Shown: positions 45,288-57,159 of the stretch, one piece after another | How the letters are laid out: the number at the start of each line of letters is the position of its first letter | Numbering within the stretch: the stretch's first letter is position 1 | DNA from: Aphrophora alni | Taxonomy: Eukaryota; Arthropoda; Insecta; Hemiptera; Aphrophoridae | Assembly (NCBI GenBank): GCA_963513935.1 | Contig: OY740765.1 | Span: 73,391,718-73,455,717 of the forward strand | Direction of reading: 5' to 3' | DNA length: 64,000 nt | Notes under the pieces: model-generated | What the model was told of the DNA's origin: nothing | Seen by the model: the letters and a program-made list of their open reading frames with translations, nothing else | Databases searched by the model: none | Translations under genes and position numbers: made by a program

Positions 45288-46585
45288 ATGAGCGCGAAAA
45301 GACAAGTGAAAACATTGACTGTTAGTGAGAAGATGGAGATAATTAAAATGGTGAATGAAGGGTCGCAAAAGAAGAAAGACATAGCTGCTAGGTTCAACAT
45401 CCCAGGTAGTACTCTGTCAACTATTTTGAAAAACCAGACAGAAATCGAAAGGCGGGCTTCTGAAGGTAATGTTAAGTGTAAGAGGAAGAGAGCAGCTGAG
45501 TTTCCTGATGTCGAAGAGTGCATGACGAAGTGGTTTAAGCAATGCAGAGATAAAAACATTCCTCTTGAGGGTCCAATAATTAGAGAAAAAGCCGAACAAT
45601 TTGCAAAATCTCTAGGTCATGGCAATTTTAAGGCCAATAACGGTTGGCTTGAAAATTTTAAAAAGAGGCACAATATTATGTTTAAGAAACTTTGCGGTGA
45701 GAGTGCGGCTGTGGACAATAATGTTTGTGATGAGTGGAAGGTTACGTTGAAATATATCTTGAAAAACTATGATCCAAAAAATATTTTCAACGCTGATGAA
45801 ACAGCTTTGTTCTTCAAGTGCCTCCCTGATAAAACATATCAGTTCAAAGATGAAAAATGTCATGGTGGCAAACATAGCAAATAAAGGTTTACAGTTTTAC
45901 TTGCAACCAACATGACAGGCTCAACAAAGTTAAAGCCCCTCGTTATAGGCAAAGCAAAATATCCTAGATGCTTTAAAGGAGTAAAGTCCCTCCCAGTTGA
46001 ATACACATCAAATAAGAAAGCATGGATTAACAAAGAGTTATTTCAAGGATAAAATAAAGCAAAAGCTTAAAGTTTCAAATATTTAATAGTATAAATGAGC
46101 TACAATTGTTTCGCCTTGCGGCATCGTCGGGAAACTGATAATTTACAGGTATAGACAACTATTTAAACATAAGTACAGGAAACTGAAATACAATAGAGAA
46201 ATCGGGAAAGGTAGGGGGATGATCTAGCAGGTAGATAAAGGTTAATGAACTATGTTACGGATGGGTTTTAGAAGAGGTGACGAATTTAATACAATTTGGT
46301 CATTTAAGTTGAGTATAGGCCTAAGTGAAATAGATCTATTTATTTCTAAACATTCTAAATTATTTAATCTATTTGATGAAGTTTTTGCCGGCCAACATCA
46401 CATCAAAATTGCAGCCGTTAGATGCAGGAATAATAAAAAACTTTAAGGTACTCTACAGAACTGAAGAGGTTAGAAAATTTATTTCTGACATTGAAGACGG
46501 AAAGGTGTGCACTATCAACCTCTTACAGGCCATTCGGTTTACCAACAAAATGTTGGAAAAACATAGCGAACAAAACAATAGCTAA
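45288..46585 (+). pseudogene. Tigger transposase, broken by frameshift and insertion
   Basis: The N-terminal half is open from ATG 45288 to 45881: MSAKRQVKTLTVSEKMEIIK (CENP-B-type HTH), IREKAEQFAKSLGHGNFKAN and WLENFKKRHN (second HTH), NADETALFFK (first catalytic Asp). After a frameshift, KAKYPRCFKGVKSLPVEYTS and NKKAWINKELF are read to 46048. The insertion then replaces or displaces the segment with the second catalytic Asp. The frame resumes at 46379 with PANITSKLQPLDAGIIKNFK (third Asp) and ends EKHSEQNNS. No functional product is possible. Confidence 0.88.
46050..46370 (-). mobile_element. Insertion resembling a Penelope-like 3' end
   Basis: Read on the - strand it contains AGTTTCCCGACGATGCCGCA then AGGCGAAACAATTGTAGCTC, followed by ATTTATACTATTAAATATTT. 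CCGACGA differs by one base from the hammerhead core CTGACGA, TGCC-GCAA-GGC is a perfect stem-loop, and GAAA follows. This layout is the one seen at 3' ends of Penelope-like elements. TGTAGCTCAT is shared with the hammerhead-like repeats elsewhere in this window. The rest is non-coding or too decayed to read. It interrupts the Tigger transposase. Confidence 0.6.
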
Positions 46586-46799
46586 CTGCTTCAAGTCATG
46601 TGGATTCGAACCAGACTGCCACCTATTATATTTTCTTAAAACTACTTGACCACATTTTAATTTTGTGGTGGTAGTGGGATACAAGTAAACTTACAGTCCT
46701 ATGTCTCCAAAGGGTTTGACAAATCATTTTAACAGGTAATATTACTGCACTGTTTGATGGTCTGTTACTTTATATTTTGCCAAGTTTTTTGGAATAATT

Positions 46800-47830
46800 A
46801 GTGGATTTTAGAAGGATAAAGAAGGAACTTCATTTAAGATATACAGAAAATGGTAGATCTGCCAAGAATGATGCAAAGAAAAAAGCAAAAGAAACCCTGC
46901 TGTAAAAACGTTTTGTTTTGATCTACTAAAAAGACTGTCTAGTCTAGTTTTATCTTGCAATAGAGTGTACTATGTAAGACAGTTGTGGACATACAATATG
47001 AAATCTGGCCATACATGATCTTGTCAGTAACCATGCTACAATGTTAATGTGGCATGATGCTGAGGCTTCAAGAGGATCTCAAGAACTCAGTTCATGTTTG
47101 CTCAAGTATCCAACACAGCACTCCACCCCACCCATCCACAGTAAAGCATCCACTTTTAGCGATAACTGTGGTTGTAAAATAAAAATTAGAACATCATTAG
47201 ATTTTGGATGTATATTCTCAAACACACCCACATAGACACTGTAGACCATAAGTTATTAGTCGCAGGGCATTCATATATAGAATGCAATGAAGACTTTGGC
47301 CTTAGAAAAAAGTAAGTAAAAACTGCAATATGTGTTTGTACCCAATGATTAGGCAGTGGCAAATGACTAAAAATGATTAGAAGATTTTCTTTCAAATGAA
47401 AAAACTAATAACTGTTTAAAATATGCTGTCACTGGGCTCACCAAATTTCAGTGGTTTTGTTTCAAGAAGGAGCATCCATTTACTGTTTTCTACAAATGCT
47501 CTCTGAATAAAGACTTGAGAGTTTGAATCTTACGATATGAGACCACTTTAAAGTTGGTCACCCATATAGCAGATTTACCGTAAACCCTTTGTAGGAATCA
47601 CATGTAAAAATAATGACGGCAAAGTTTAAAGATCTTCAGTCCCTTCTTCACCACCCATTCACCATAGCTTTTATAAGAACCTCAAGCATGGAAAAAGTAA
47701 ACAAGAACTCTGTAAAGCCAATATAAGTCCATTGTGTATGAGCTGGAGTCCTTCAGTTTAAAAAAAACCCAACTACAACTCTGAATAAGTTCAAGGCCAA
47801 CCACTTTCTCACTCATCACATTTAATCATT
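46800..47830 (+). pseudogene. DUF7869-like reading frame, heavily decayed
   Basis: Pieces in different + frames run in the order of a known uncharacterised animal family: LHLRYTENGRSAKNDAKKKA near 46830, FDLLKRLSSLVLSCNRVYYV and RQLWTYN near 46915-47000, MLMWHDAEASRGSQELSSCL at 47041, FSDNCG near 47155, SQGIHI..AMKT near 47265, then GLTKFQWFCFKKEHPFTVFY near 47435. This matches my memory of DUF7869-type proteins, which are repeated in many insect genomes and may be of transposon origin. Many stops and frameshifts are present. The function is unknown. Confidence 0.6.
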
Positions 47831-49302
47831 CAATCGTAAGTGACTGATCACTGTTGTCATCTTTTGATGTGTCACACACACACCCTCACATATGTTTGAG
47901 ACTTTATTTTTATATAATATTGGCAAAAAGTAAAATTATTGATGGATAGTAAAGTTTAATTACTTTATATAAAATTACACCTCATCCAGCATCCATGTGT
48001 TGTTACCTTGTGGTGTTATCACCATAAGTCAATGTGGACCTAATGTGACCTAGCATTAAGCCTAATAGAAATTAGGTGAGAGAACTAGTTGCCTTTAATT
48101 AAACTGGTGTTTGTATTTATTTATTTATTTTGAGGTTAACCCTTCAGCAATTTTTATTTACACACATTTTATAGTCTCCCTTAGTAGGAAAACGTAGATA
48201 CAGTTTATGACAGGCTATATAGTACAATTTTATATAAGTTGTTGGATCATGATTTGTAAAAACAAAACTACTTTTTTTCCTTCTTTTTTTTTCAGAATTG
48301 GTGTAATATTTTTTTTTCCCCTTTCGAAATTGAAATAATCGAAGATTCTTATACTGGAAACCAAAATGTCTTATCACCATTTTTCAATATTTTACAAATT
48401 TTAATTTTCTTTCTATTTTTGTTTTATCTGTAAAATATTATGTAACACCTTAAAGTCATTACAGTTAAAATTGTGGTTTAGTAAATAATAAATAATGCAC
48501 ATCTGTGACAAAAAAAAATCACCTTAGAATATATGTATAAACTGGAGGCAGGATATGTATGGTTGACCATATTCTCTGTTATTAGGCAGTACAAGTTTAA
48601 GCTCAATTTTCTTATCTGTTAAACAACAACTATAGACCTTGGGAGGGAGGGGGGATTCAGTGTTGTCAACAAACTAGTTTTGTATAAGAGCTGTATAGAC
48701 AGTCTGTTTAATTTAAAACAAACAAATTGACCTTCTTATTTCCATAGGCTTTGCTGTGCCAATGAATAGCCCTTGTATGTTAACTACATTCTGTTAACCC
48801 TTTGAATGAAGTTTCTGTATTTTTCAGTCATAAAATAACCACCTACCATCATGTATTCAAAAAAAAAAATTGATTTCATTATTTGATACTAAGTATTTAT
48901 ACAAAAAAGCAAAACTGGACTTTTTTGTGGCAATAAGAAGATGACAAAAATAGAAGAAACACATTCCAGGCCAATTAGTTTCTTCCCACCTTGTTATTAT
49001 TGTTGAATACATTGAATGTTTTCTTTCTATTTTAGCCTTCTTTGAGTTGAGACCTATTGCTTGTTTGAAATATCATATTAACATTTTAATAAAGAATGTA
49101 CATAAATCTTTAAAATAAAATAATTATTTATTCATCAGTCAATTGATTTCAATTTGAGGTTGACATACGGACATCCCTTCATGACAGTGGATCACGGAAC
49201 TATTTTATTTTTGTTTATGCGATAACAAGTCATCAGAGTCGGACATTTATTCGCAACAAAACCATTCAATTCAATTTAGTGTGTGTTGTTACTTTCATTA
49301 TA

Positions 49303-51453
49303 CAGTAAAACCTCGAACTTACGCGATAGGTGGGACCGAGCGATAACCGCGTAAGTCGAATTCGCGTAAGTCGGGGTACAATTTTGCATATAAATACTGT
49401 ATACTGTACATACAAATTATGTTTAATTGGGATCGGAGAATAAAGAAAACAATAATTTATAAGAAAAATGTGTAATAAAGTCTTAAATACAATACTGTAC
49501 ACGTAACAAATTATACAAATTACATATTTTGAATTACAAAAACGTAAACCAAAGTTTATTTTGATGTAGAAGGCTTCATAAAATCTAGCAAAGTCGTCTG
49601 ATGGATCAAAGTTTTTCTCTTCTCACTCAAAATTTCTTCGTAGCACGCTAATAATTTTTTAATTCCTCGTTTTGTAACAGAAATACGCTCTTCGTTGGAG
49701 TCTATGTTTTCCAAAATTTGTAACCCCTTTTCAATTGAACTGAGGCCTTCTGTCAAGTTTCCAATAGTCATTTGATCTTCTAATTGAACTGGATCTAAAG
49801 AATCAGGTTCCTCAAGGTCTTGCTCACGCATTTCCATGAGCTCATCAGTTGTCAGCTCCTGATTGTGTGAATCCAGCAGTTCTTGAACGTCATCACTATC
49901 GACTTCTAAATTTATATGTCTGGCAAGTTCAACAACTTCTTCAATCACATTACTAATTTCATCTGGCTCTGTTTCCGCCTGAGTGTCAGTGGTGAAAAAA
50001 AAAGGACATAGTTTTTTCCAGACTCCATTTAAAGTTTTTTGTGAAATTTCATTCCAAGATTGTCCAATGATTCTCACGGCATCTAAAACATTGAATTGTT
50101 TCCAAAAGTCTTTAACTGAGAGCTCGTTGTTTTGTCTCATAGCTTCATGCAGATGCGCAAACGATCGTCTCGTGTAATATGCTTTGAATGTTTTGATGAC
50201 TCCTTGGTCCATCGGTTGAAGCAAGCTGGTTGTATTTGGTGGCAAAAATACAACTTTCACACGTGAATCAAAGTTAGTTAAAGTAACAGGAGGATGACCT
50301 GGTGCGTTGTCGATTAATAGCGTAACTTTAAATGGGATTTGTTTAGATTGGCAATAGAATTCGACTTCAGGTATGAAGTGATGACCAAACCAGTCCTCAA
50401 AAAGGGAAGCTGTTACCCAAGCCTTACGATTCGACTTCCAAATCACGGGCAAGCCAGCTTTAGATATATTTTTTAATGCTCTTGGATTTTCTGAGCGATA
50501 AATTAGGAGAGGTTTTAACTTACAATCACCAGCTACATTCGCCCCAACCATGACTGTCAATCTGTCTTTCGCGGCCTTAAAACCTGGAAAAGTTTTCTCT
50601 TCACGTGCAATGAAAGTTCTTTTAGGCATCTTCTTCCAGAACAGGCCAGTCTCATCCACATTGATTATGGTTTGGCTGGTATAGCCACCTTCTTCTATCA
50701 TATCTTTTAGTTTTTCAGGATAAAGGGATGCAGCCTCTTTGTCAGCGCTAGCCGCCTCTCCACTTTCTGCAATGCTATGCCAATTACAGCGAGTTTTGAA
50801 TCGGCTGAACCATTACTGGCTTTAAATATTTCATCTTTAGCCACTTCCCCAGCTTCTTCTTTTAATCTGTCAAAAATCAGCTTAGCTTGAGAGCACACCG
50901 TGTTCTGATCAACAGGACAATTTTTCACCCTTACTTGATTATCACACCATAATTTCAACATTGTTTCCATATCAACGATAATACCGTGACGTTTATGAAT
51001 GATGCTTGAATTCAAAGATTGAGCATTTTTTACAGCGTCAAGAATTTTTTCTTTGCCTTTTATAATGGTTCTGACTGTTGGGTCCGGTAAATTATATTTC
51101 TTTGCCAATTCACAAATTTTTATTTTTGCATCAAAGTCTTTGATAATGTTCAGTTTACATTCCAAAGATAATGTTTTTCTTTTCTTATTTGATGCAAAAG
51201 AATCGGTTACACTTCGTTTGGATGACATAGTCTATCAAGTCTCTGTAGTTATAACAACAAACAATATAAACTAACACAAAACACAATCCGTAATTTACTG
51301 TATAGCGTTGACTCCGTGTTAAACAAACCACTGAACTGAAATGGACTGCAGTGCAGGCAGACTAAACATTAGTAGAGGCGGAGTGGGGATGAAGGTGGAG
51401 TGGGGATCTTCCGATCGCGTAACTCGGAATTCGCGTAAGTCGGGGTATTACTG
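49303..51453 (-). mobile_element. Tigger-1-like transposon, nearly intact
   Basis: 2151 bp from CAGTAAAACCTCGAACTTAC to CGCGTAAGTCGGGGTATTACTG minus its first bases, flanked by TA (49301-49302, 51454-51455). The sub-terminal motif GCGTAAGTCGGGGTA is repeated at both ends. The transposase on the - strand covers 51228-49556 with only one evident frameshift, making this the youngest-looking DNA transposon in the window. It also has higher GC content than the surrounding intron. Confidence 0.93.
49556..51228 (-). pseudogene. Tigger (TIGD1-like) transposase with one frameshift
   Basis: Starts MSSKRSVTDSFASNKKRKTL then CENP-B HTH (IKICELAKKYNLPDPTVRTI). The second HTH holds LKEEAGEVAKDEIFKASN, after which a small deletion near 50820 shifts the frame; the correct downstream frame there reads WFSRFKTRCNWHSIAESGEA. 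The DDE domain follows in one open frame: INVDETGLFWKKMPKRTFIA, LLIDNAPGHPPVTLTNF and LLQPMDQGVIKTFKAYYTRR supply the three Asp. The C-terminus ends LLDFMKPSTSK. Without the shift it would be about 555 residues, normal for the family. The two parts abut at 50707/50701. Confidence 0.93.
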
Positions 51454-51609
51454 TATAGCCAAAATTATACATTTAAAAATTAAAAAATCCATTTTCTTCC
51501 GTCAATTAAATGCTGTATAATCAAAGACCAAATAATTAACACACATTTTTTTATTTTAAAACATTCAGTCAAGGAGTATTATCAAATTGACCCATTAACA
51601 CTCTTATAG

Positions 51610-51635
51610 TAATATATATATATATATATATATAG
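51610..51635. repeat. (TA)n microsatellite
   Basis: About 12 TA units in the 8.5 kb Nipped-B intron. Confidence 0.9.
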
Positions 51636-52144
51636 TTTATACTACTCATATGCTAGAAAGTATTGCGTTTAAATGAAAAGTTTTTTGAGGTGAGATCCAT
51701 CTGCTTGATTGAAAGGAAATACAACAGTAAACAACTTCGAGTGCAACTAATTCATAAATGTATAAATAATACATTTATTACTATTACCTTATTCCTCATT
51801 GTACAAACACTATGTTATTGTTCAGTGATAAGTTTGAAGACATTTAGTAAGGTCTAATCATGCATAATCACTAACCACTGATTATTGAAAACTTTCTTAG
51901 TGTTTAATGATAGTTTAATGAATATAGTTTAGTTAATTTGACATTGTATAATAAAGTATTGCATTTATTATCCTTACTTTATTCCTCATATTAGAAATCA
52001 AATACTGTGAAATGATTTAATGAGCACTAATCGCTGGTTATTAAAAATAATCGTAATCAGTATGCCCTGAAGCGTCTCATCCCTAATACCAACATTATTT
52101 TTTTATTTATTATAGTCGTTTATAATTATTTTCATTAACTGGAA

Positions 52145-52288
52145 AAGATTGTCATCTTACATGTTCAAAGAACATGTGAGCAGAAAATAAGTCACAATAA
52201 TTTACATTATAGTCGTCACTTCGTTTCATTTATTATCCACGAATGAACTACATGATATATGAAAACATGTTCAATCGACATACGAAGA

Positions 52289-52335
<47 letters not shown>

Positions 52336-52340
52336 AACAA
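52145..52340 (+). repeat. Dispersed repeat unit (copy 4) with (TA)n(TAA)n
   Basis: CATGTTCAAAGAACATGTGA, then AGAAAATAAGTCACAATAAT, TTATCCACGAATGAACTACA, then GAAAACATGTTCAATCGACA. The same order occurs at 44585-44745 (ATGTTCAAAGGACAT, AATATTACAAT, TTATCTGCGAAAGAACATTA, GAAAACATGCCC). It is followed by (TA)n and AATAATAAT at 52290-52337. Confidence 0.6.
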
Positions 52341-52603
52341 AAGAAAGTGCTTTGCGCTGTTTTACATTTTATGTCTTTTTCTACCAACAATATTGTAATC
52401 TAGAATATTTTCTAATTACAGTTAACATAACGATAATTTTTCTAAAATTTAAGAAAAAGGCTAGAAAAATCATATAACTTGAATAGTTTTAGTTTTAGTA
52501 ACTTAATTACAAATTTTAATAAATAATACAATTATTCATAATTGTTTAAAATTGATGAAACCATAACAATAAATTATCTAATACTTATGTATGTTATTTC
52601 TAG

Positions 52604-52838
52604 ACACAAGGAGATTACCAAATAATTAGCTGTGTGGCACGAACTTTGGAGTTGGTTGTACCTCTTATAGAACACCCTAGTGAATCTTTTTTATCCAGAT
52701 TAGAAGAAGACTCCATCAAGCTTATGATGCGACAAGATCCTTCTGTCATTCTCAGTTGTGTATCATGCCTAGGTTCAGTTGTCAACAATGTTACACGTAA
52801 CTTTAAACTTATTCGTGACTGTCTGACACAGTATCACG
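52604..52838 (+). CDS. Nipped-B: Nipped-B exon 11 of 11 in window
   Basis: Acceptor TATTTCTAG before 52604 and donor CACG|GTTAGT after 52838. The exon is 78 codons plus one base and ends in phase 1. Translation: TQGDYQIISCVARTLELVVP, LIEHPSESFLSRLEEDSIKL, MMRQDPSVILSCVSCLGSVV, NNVTRNFKLIRDCLTQYH. It matches NIPBL ...ILELVVPLMEHPSETFL...EEDL.KLI......V..CVSCLGAVVN.VT.NF, just before the family's C-terminal domain. No later exon could be found in the remaining 11 kb. Confidence 0.97.
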
Positions 52839-53459
52839 GTTAGTTAAATATTAAGTAACTTGATTGTGCTTTATTTTACATTTCGCCTGTCGTGCACTAA
52901 ATTTCTGACTTGTTATGTTTTATAATTGATCCTGTTATCAAAGGCATAATTCACTATTATATTATGTTAACTATAACACCACAAATAGTTACTTCCCTTT
53001 GAATGTTGTCGTGAAGATCCAAAATATAAATTTAAAAAACTATCTCTGTTAGTAGCCTAGAAGAAATCTAAATTTAAAATAGTAATACATGACTGATTCA
53101 ACATTTGAAATATTTAGACATCCCACAATTTCCTGTCAAGTTGTTATTGTTCAGTTTTTAGGATAATCGTGTGGGATTTCTCTATTTTCGAGTTATGTCA
53201 TATTTGTAGGGATGTCATCTCTTAAATTGAGCTTTGTAACAATAAAAAAAAAAACTTCAGTATCATCTTAACTTTGTTTATGAGAAAAGATTTATTATCT
53301 GGTGCTTTTCCTTGGTTCTGTCTCAAAATATAACACTTATTATTTATTAAATTATTAGGTATACATGTTTATTTTTCTAGGTCTAAATATTATTACTAAG
53401 AAACTATTACTGTTTCTTTATTTTAAAAATATTTGGCGTTGATCTGTTCTTACTCTTAA

Positions 53460-55366
53460 CCCTTGCAACCTACTTTAAATAAAGTCAGGCGATTTTGCTT
53501 CTTTTTTAATAGGTTTTTTTTAAAATTCATAAAAAATAATATGCAAAACACAACTTGTTATATATCATTTTTCTCAGAAAGGTGAGAAGAATTTATCTCT
53601 GTAAAGATTTTGAAGTTAGTATGTGAGGAATCGAAAAATGAAATGAATATGCCACAGAAAAGCATTCTATATTATCATATAACATATTTTATATTATGTA
53701 TATATTAATGTTATGCAAAACACAACTTGTTATATTTCATTTTTCTCAGAAAGATGCATAGAATTTATCTATATAAAAAACAAATATTAGATGTTTAAAT
53801 TTTGGAGTTAGTATGTTGGGAAACAAAATCTAAGTTCCAAAAAATGAAGTGAAAAGACCACAGAAAAGCCTATTTATACCATATAACAAATGTTTTCAAG
53901 ACTTACATAATTTGTAATTTAGTTGTGAAATAAATGTTGATAAAAAAATTAATCAATTTATAAAATTTAATGTTGAAAAATCAATTTTTATCATTTAAAA
54001 AAAACTTTCTCAAGATTTAGGATTATTTTTTTAAATTCACCAAAAATATTAATATTATGCAGAACAAAACTTGAACACAATTTTAACCAAAAAATTACTA
54101 ACAAACTTGCATAAAAATTTGTTTTTACTATTCAAACATTTAACAATAGTTGTGAAGATAAATCTATATCAACACATATCAACAAAACATATAAAATAAT
54201 GCACAATAAATTACAAAGGAAAAAACTCACAATACCAATTTATAACGCACTAAACTGTACTAGACACTGCTTGGTGTCAGATTGCTAATGTTGCAATGTA
54301 ACCGCAGTAGCAAGGTCACAAGACAAGTTCAATATGACATCTTTTCTTGTACAGTCCAGTCCTAAATATTAGTTGGGAATGGAATAAAACATTTGACAGA
54401 TTTGAAATTCTTCTTTCCAGTGATATAAAGATCGTCAAAAAAATTTAAATATTACTAATCGATATTTGACATTTCCTAAACATATAAAAATGAAAACTGG
54501 ATTGGTTAATCATGTTTACAACTTCGTAGAAAGTATGTCTCAAATACTATAACAGCTACAATAATTTGAACTACATAGTTCGAAAGAGGAAGAAAAATAT
54601 TATAAAATATTGTCAACTTGTGGTATTTGGACAAGTATTACCATTTACACAAATTATATGATCAATGAGATCATATTTTGTTTTATTGCTACGAACCGTA
54701 AAGTGCTCCTCCCTAGTGGCAAAACACTCCAACTACAACAAATTCTTTATATTTTACCTTTTCTTGTATAGAATTTTGGTTATATGATTTTGGAAGATTG
54801 AAACATTAGGTTTACAATGATATATAAATTATTTCGAAATTAATAATTTTAGTAGGTACTCTAAAAATTGAATTGAAATAATGTGATTGTTACTTGTTAC
54901 ATTGTAAAATCGTGTTAAAATTCTTGATTTAGTTTAATTTTGATAGATTCGAAACTATAAGAATTAGAAAGATTTTGAAATCACATATCAAAAGCTGAAG
55001 ATACGTACTATAGAACAGTGTCACTGTAGATTTGTCAGACATAGATATGGAGTTGTGAAAACTAGACAAAGGATGGTGTAAATTTGATTTTCACTACTAC
55101 ACAGTTGCTGTGGTACTCGTTAGCTGCAAAATACACAAAATTTACCAATTAATTAGGTATTATTTATAACGTTTTAGGACTTTTGGTTACATTATATGAA
55201 TATGAAAGTTTGGAACATAAGCTTTACAACAGTATATAAAATATTGCGGTATGATGATTCTTAATGGGCAAAATGTATAATTAAAAAAAAAAAGTGATTT
55301 TGTCTTGTTTACCGCTACAGGATCGGAGTTCATCGACACAAAATGTGTTGAATAGCGGATTGAGCA
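53460..55366 (-). repeat. TTAA-flanked non-coding repeat, copy E (reverse orientation)
   Basis: The left side starts CCCTTGCAACC after TTAA (53456-53459). Next comes the tail half in reverse, including ATGCAAAACACAACTTGTTA and TCATTTTTCTCAGAAAG (both present twice, near 53550 and 53715), then the head half near 54600-55270 (GTCAACTTGTGGTATTTGGA, TAAAGTGCTC, GGTTACATTATATGAATATG). The head terminus is degenerate; TTAA at 55367-55370 with GAGCA is the best candidate. It is more diverged than copies C and D. Confidence 0.6.
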
Positions 55367-55689
55367 TTAATAGATTTTATTTTCATATATACATAGCAGT
55401 TTAGGTTAGATCAGAATTTAACTTAAATTCAATATAGTTTATTATGGTTTTGTATATTTATGCTAGAACATATATATTTGTTTTGAGTATATTTTTCTGC
55501 TATTCCTTGTATTTTCTTATCTTTTACTGATGGGCTTTAGATGAACTCCATTTTCAAACCCTAAGTACAGCTTCCTCTGAAAAAGGGGAAATAACTGTTT
55601 AAATTATATCTCATATGTAGATGTTCAAATATAATGCATTAATGGAGTAAACATTTGACAATAAGATCTAAATAACATTTAGATCAAAC

Positions 55690-56020
55690 CGAATTTTTAC
55701 AGAAAGAGAGAACCTATTTAGGACATGTAGTGACATCAAAGGAGTTAAACCAAACCCCGAGAAGATAAGAGTAATCAAAAATTACCCAATACCAAAAACC
55801 ATAAAACAAGTAGGATGATATTATAGAAAAGTTATAAAAAACTTGGAAAAAATTACAAAACCATTAACTAATTGCTTAAAGAAGAATGTCAAAATAGACA
55901 TAGGAAACTAAGATAAACATTGGTGTTTTGAAACGTGGAAAAATATTTTGTTTAATGAACCCGTATTGCAATATCCAGATTTTGAAAAGGAATTCATCGT
56001 AACTATAAAACAATTTCAAA
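55690..56020 (+). pseudogene. Ty3/gypsy pol fragment (RT end to RNase H start)
   Basis: Frame pieces: YLGHVVTSKGVKPNPEKIRV (the LGH.VT..G..P.P.K segment after RT motif E), then KNYPIPKTIKQVG, YYRKVIKNLEKITKPLTNCL, WKNILFNEPVLQYPDFEKEF (entry into RNase H). The order and spacing are those of Ty3/gypsy LTR retrotransposons. Stops and small shifts interrupt it. No LTR, integrase or gag was recognised nearby. It is an old fragment, cut on its right side before the non-LTR element starts. Confidence 0.8.
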
Positions 56021-56423
56021 AAGTCTAATATTAGGTCTTAAGGATAGGTGCACTAGTAGCATTCAAGATACCTACATATGTTCATTTTCTCAAGTGACTC
56101 TTCAAAACTTTACTTGTGAACAATCGGTGATTAATCATGGAACACCAAGTGAGTGTAATTATGTAAATTTATAAATTAATGATAATTTAATTAATTGGAT
56201 CCCAGAACTTACACAGTAATTAATGCTTTTCCCTAATCCCGAAAGCTTGAAATTAGTTAATCCCAAAGTGACAATTGAAAAATGTTACAAGGAATTTACT
56301 TAGTGTATTTAGATAATAAGGATGTTAATGATTATAAGAACAAAATGCTTGTACATATAACTATATTAAGACAGGCCATGCAAAAATAATATTTGAGATT
56401 GCTCTTAAGTTACAACCCAATCA

Positions 56424-56655
56424 ACCCCGCAGGGGGTGCAGACTAGCTGCACCTAATAAGAAGGGGTTGGCATTCCTCGCGGTCCCCAGTCAAACACTCA
56501 CAACACATAAACCATCATCTATATAAACATACACCCAATTCACATAAATACATATTTTTACTTTCACCTTTATTTAGGGTTTATCGCAGGGGGGTTGCAG
56601 ACTATTTGCACCTATTGAGAGGGGTTTAGCGTCTCTCGAGAAACCCGAGCTATAC
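56424..56655 (+). repeat. Two diverged repeat units at the 5' side of the non-LTR element
   Basis: Unit 1: CGCAGGGGGTGCAGACTAGC then TGCACCTAATAAGAAGGGGT. Unit 2, 156 bp further on: CGCAGGGGGGTTGCAGACTA then TTTGCACCTATTGAGAGGGG. Both are GC-rich against the local background and are followed by CTCG.GG..CCC. They may be 5' UTR monomers of the retrotransposon. Confidence 0.6.
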
Positions 56656-57159
56656 AAGGATGGTATAATAAAACATCTTCGAATATACACACACATACAA
56701 CACTCATACATATATTACAATTTGTAGAGGCTGTTACACTTCACAATTCACATGGGATACGTAAACACTCTACATTCATATATAGGGATTAGTTTTTTTT
56801 TATGACTAACTACTTGCAGTGCCGTAGCGCGTCTGGGAGTGTTTACCAGACCAAAGCGTGACAACCTTTGAATCTGGTAAGCTGAAGTGAGCTTGCTCTG
56901 CCAAAGATGTATGCAAGGTTTCTGTTCAGTAGCCAGTCACTTCGGTCCTTCGTCAGGAAGTGTTCGCAATGGGGGGGGGGTGTTAGATCCTCCCTCTCCA
57001 GTTGTAGGTCTGGACTGATGCCCATCCCGTCTGGTTAAAGAGAATACTCTGGGCCCCAGAGTTCTGGGATATGGAAATGATCAAAAGTGATCCAAGGGTG
57101 TACCCGTTCCCAGAGTCTCATCTGCAACCGCCCAACACGATGCGCTGGTTAACTTTTTT

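Larger units (their letters stand above)
44895..46590 (+). mobile_element. Tigger/pogo transposon, right end missing, with insertion
   Basis: Left end CAGTCGACTCTCGCTAACTC after TA (44893-44894), with AACTCGAA/AAGTCGAA repeated several times inward to 45150. The transposase follows on the + strand from 45288. The inverse of the left end is not found in the next several kb, so the right end is lost. A 320 bp insertion of Penelope-like 3' sequence lies at about 46050-46370. The element appears to end near 46590, where DUF7869-like sequence begins soon after. Confidence 0.8.
44094..52603 (+). other. Nipped-B intron (8.5 kb)
   Basis: Contains a 130-160 bp dispersed repeat at both ends (about 44585-44890 and 52145-52290), a Tigger broken by an insertion (from 44895), a DUF7869-like pseudogene (46800-47830) and a nearly intact Tigger (49303-51453). 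The stretches 44100-44580, 47840-49300 and 51640-52140 show nothing recognisable apart from short homopolymers and a (TA)n at 51610-51635. Confidence 0.8.

Noticed and set aside
48136..48800. TTAACCCTT at 48136 and 48795 as ends of a TTAA element
   Set aside because: Both are in the same orientation rather than inverted, and the sequence between them does not match the five copies of the family.
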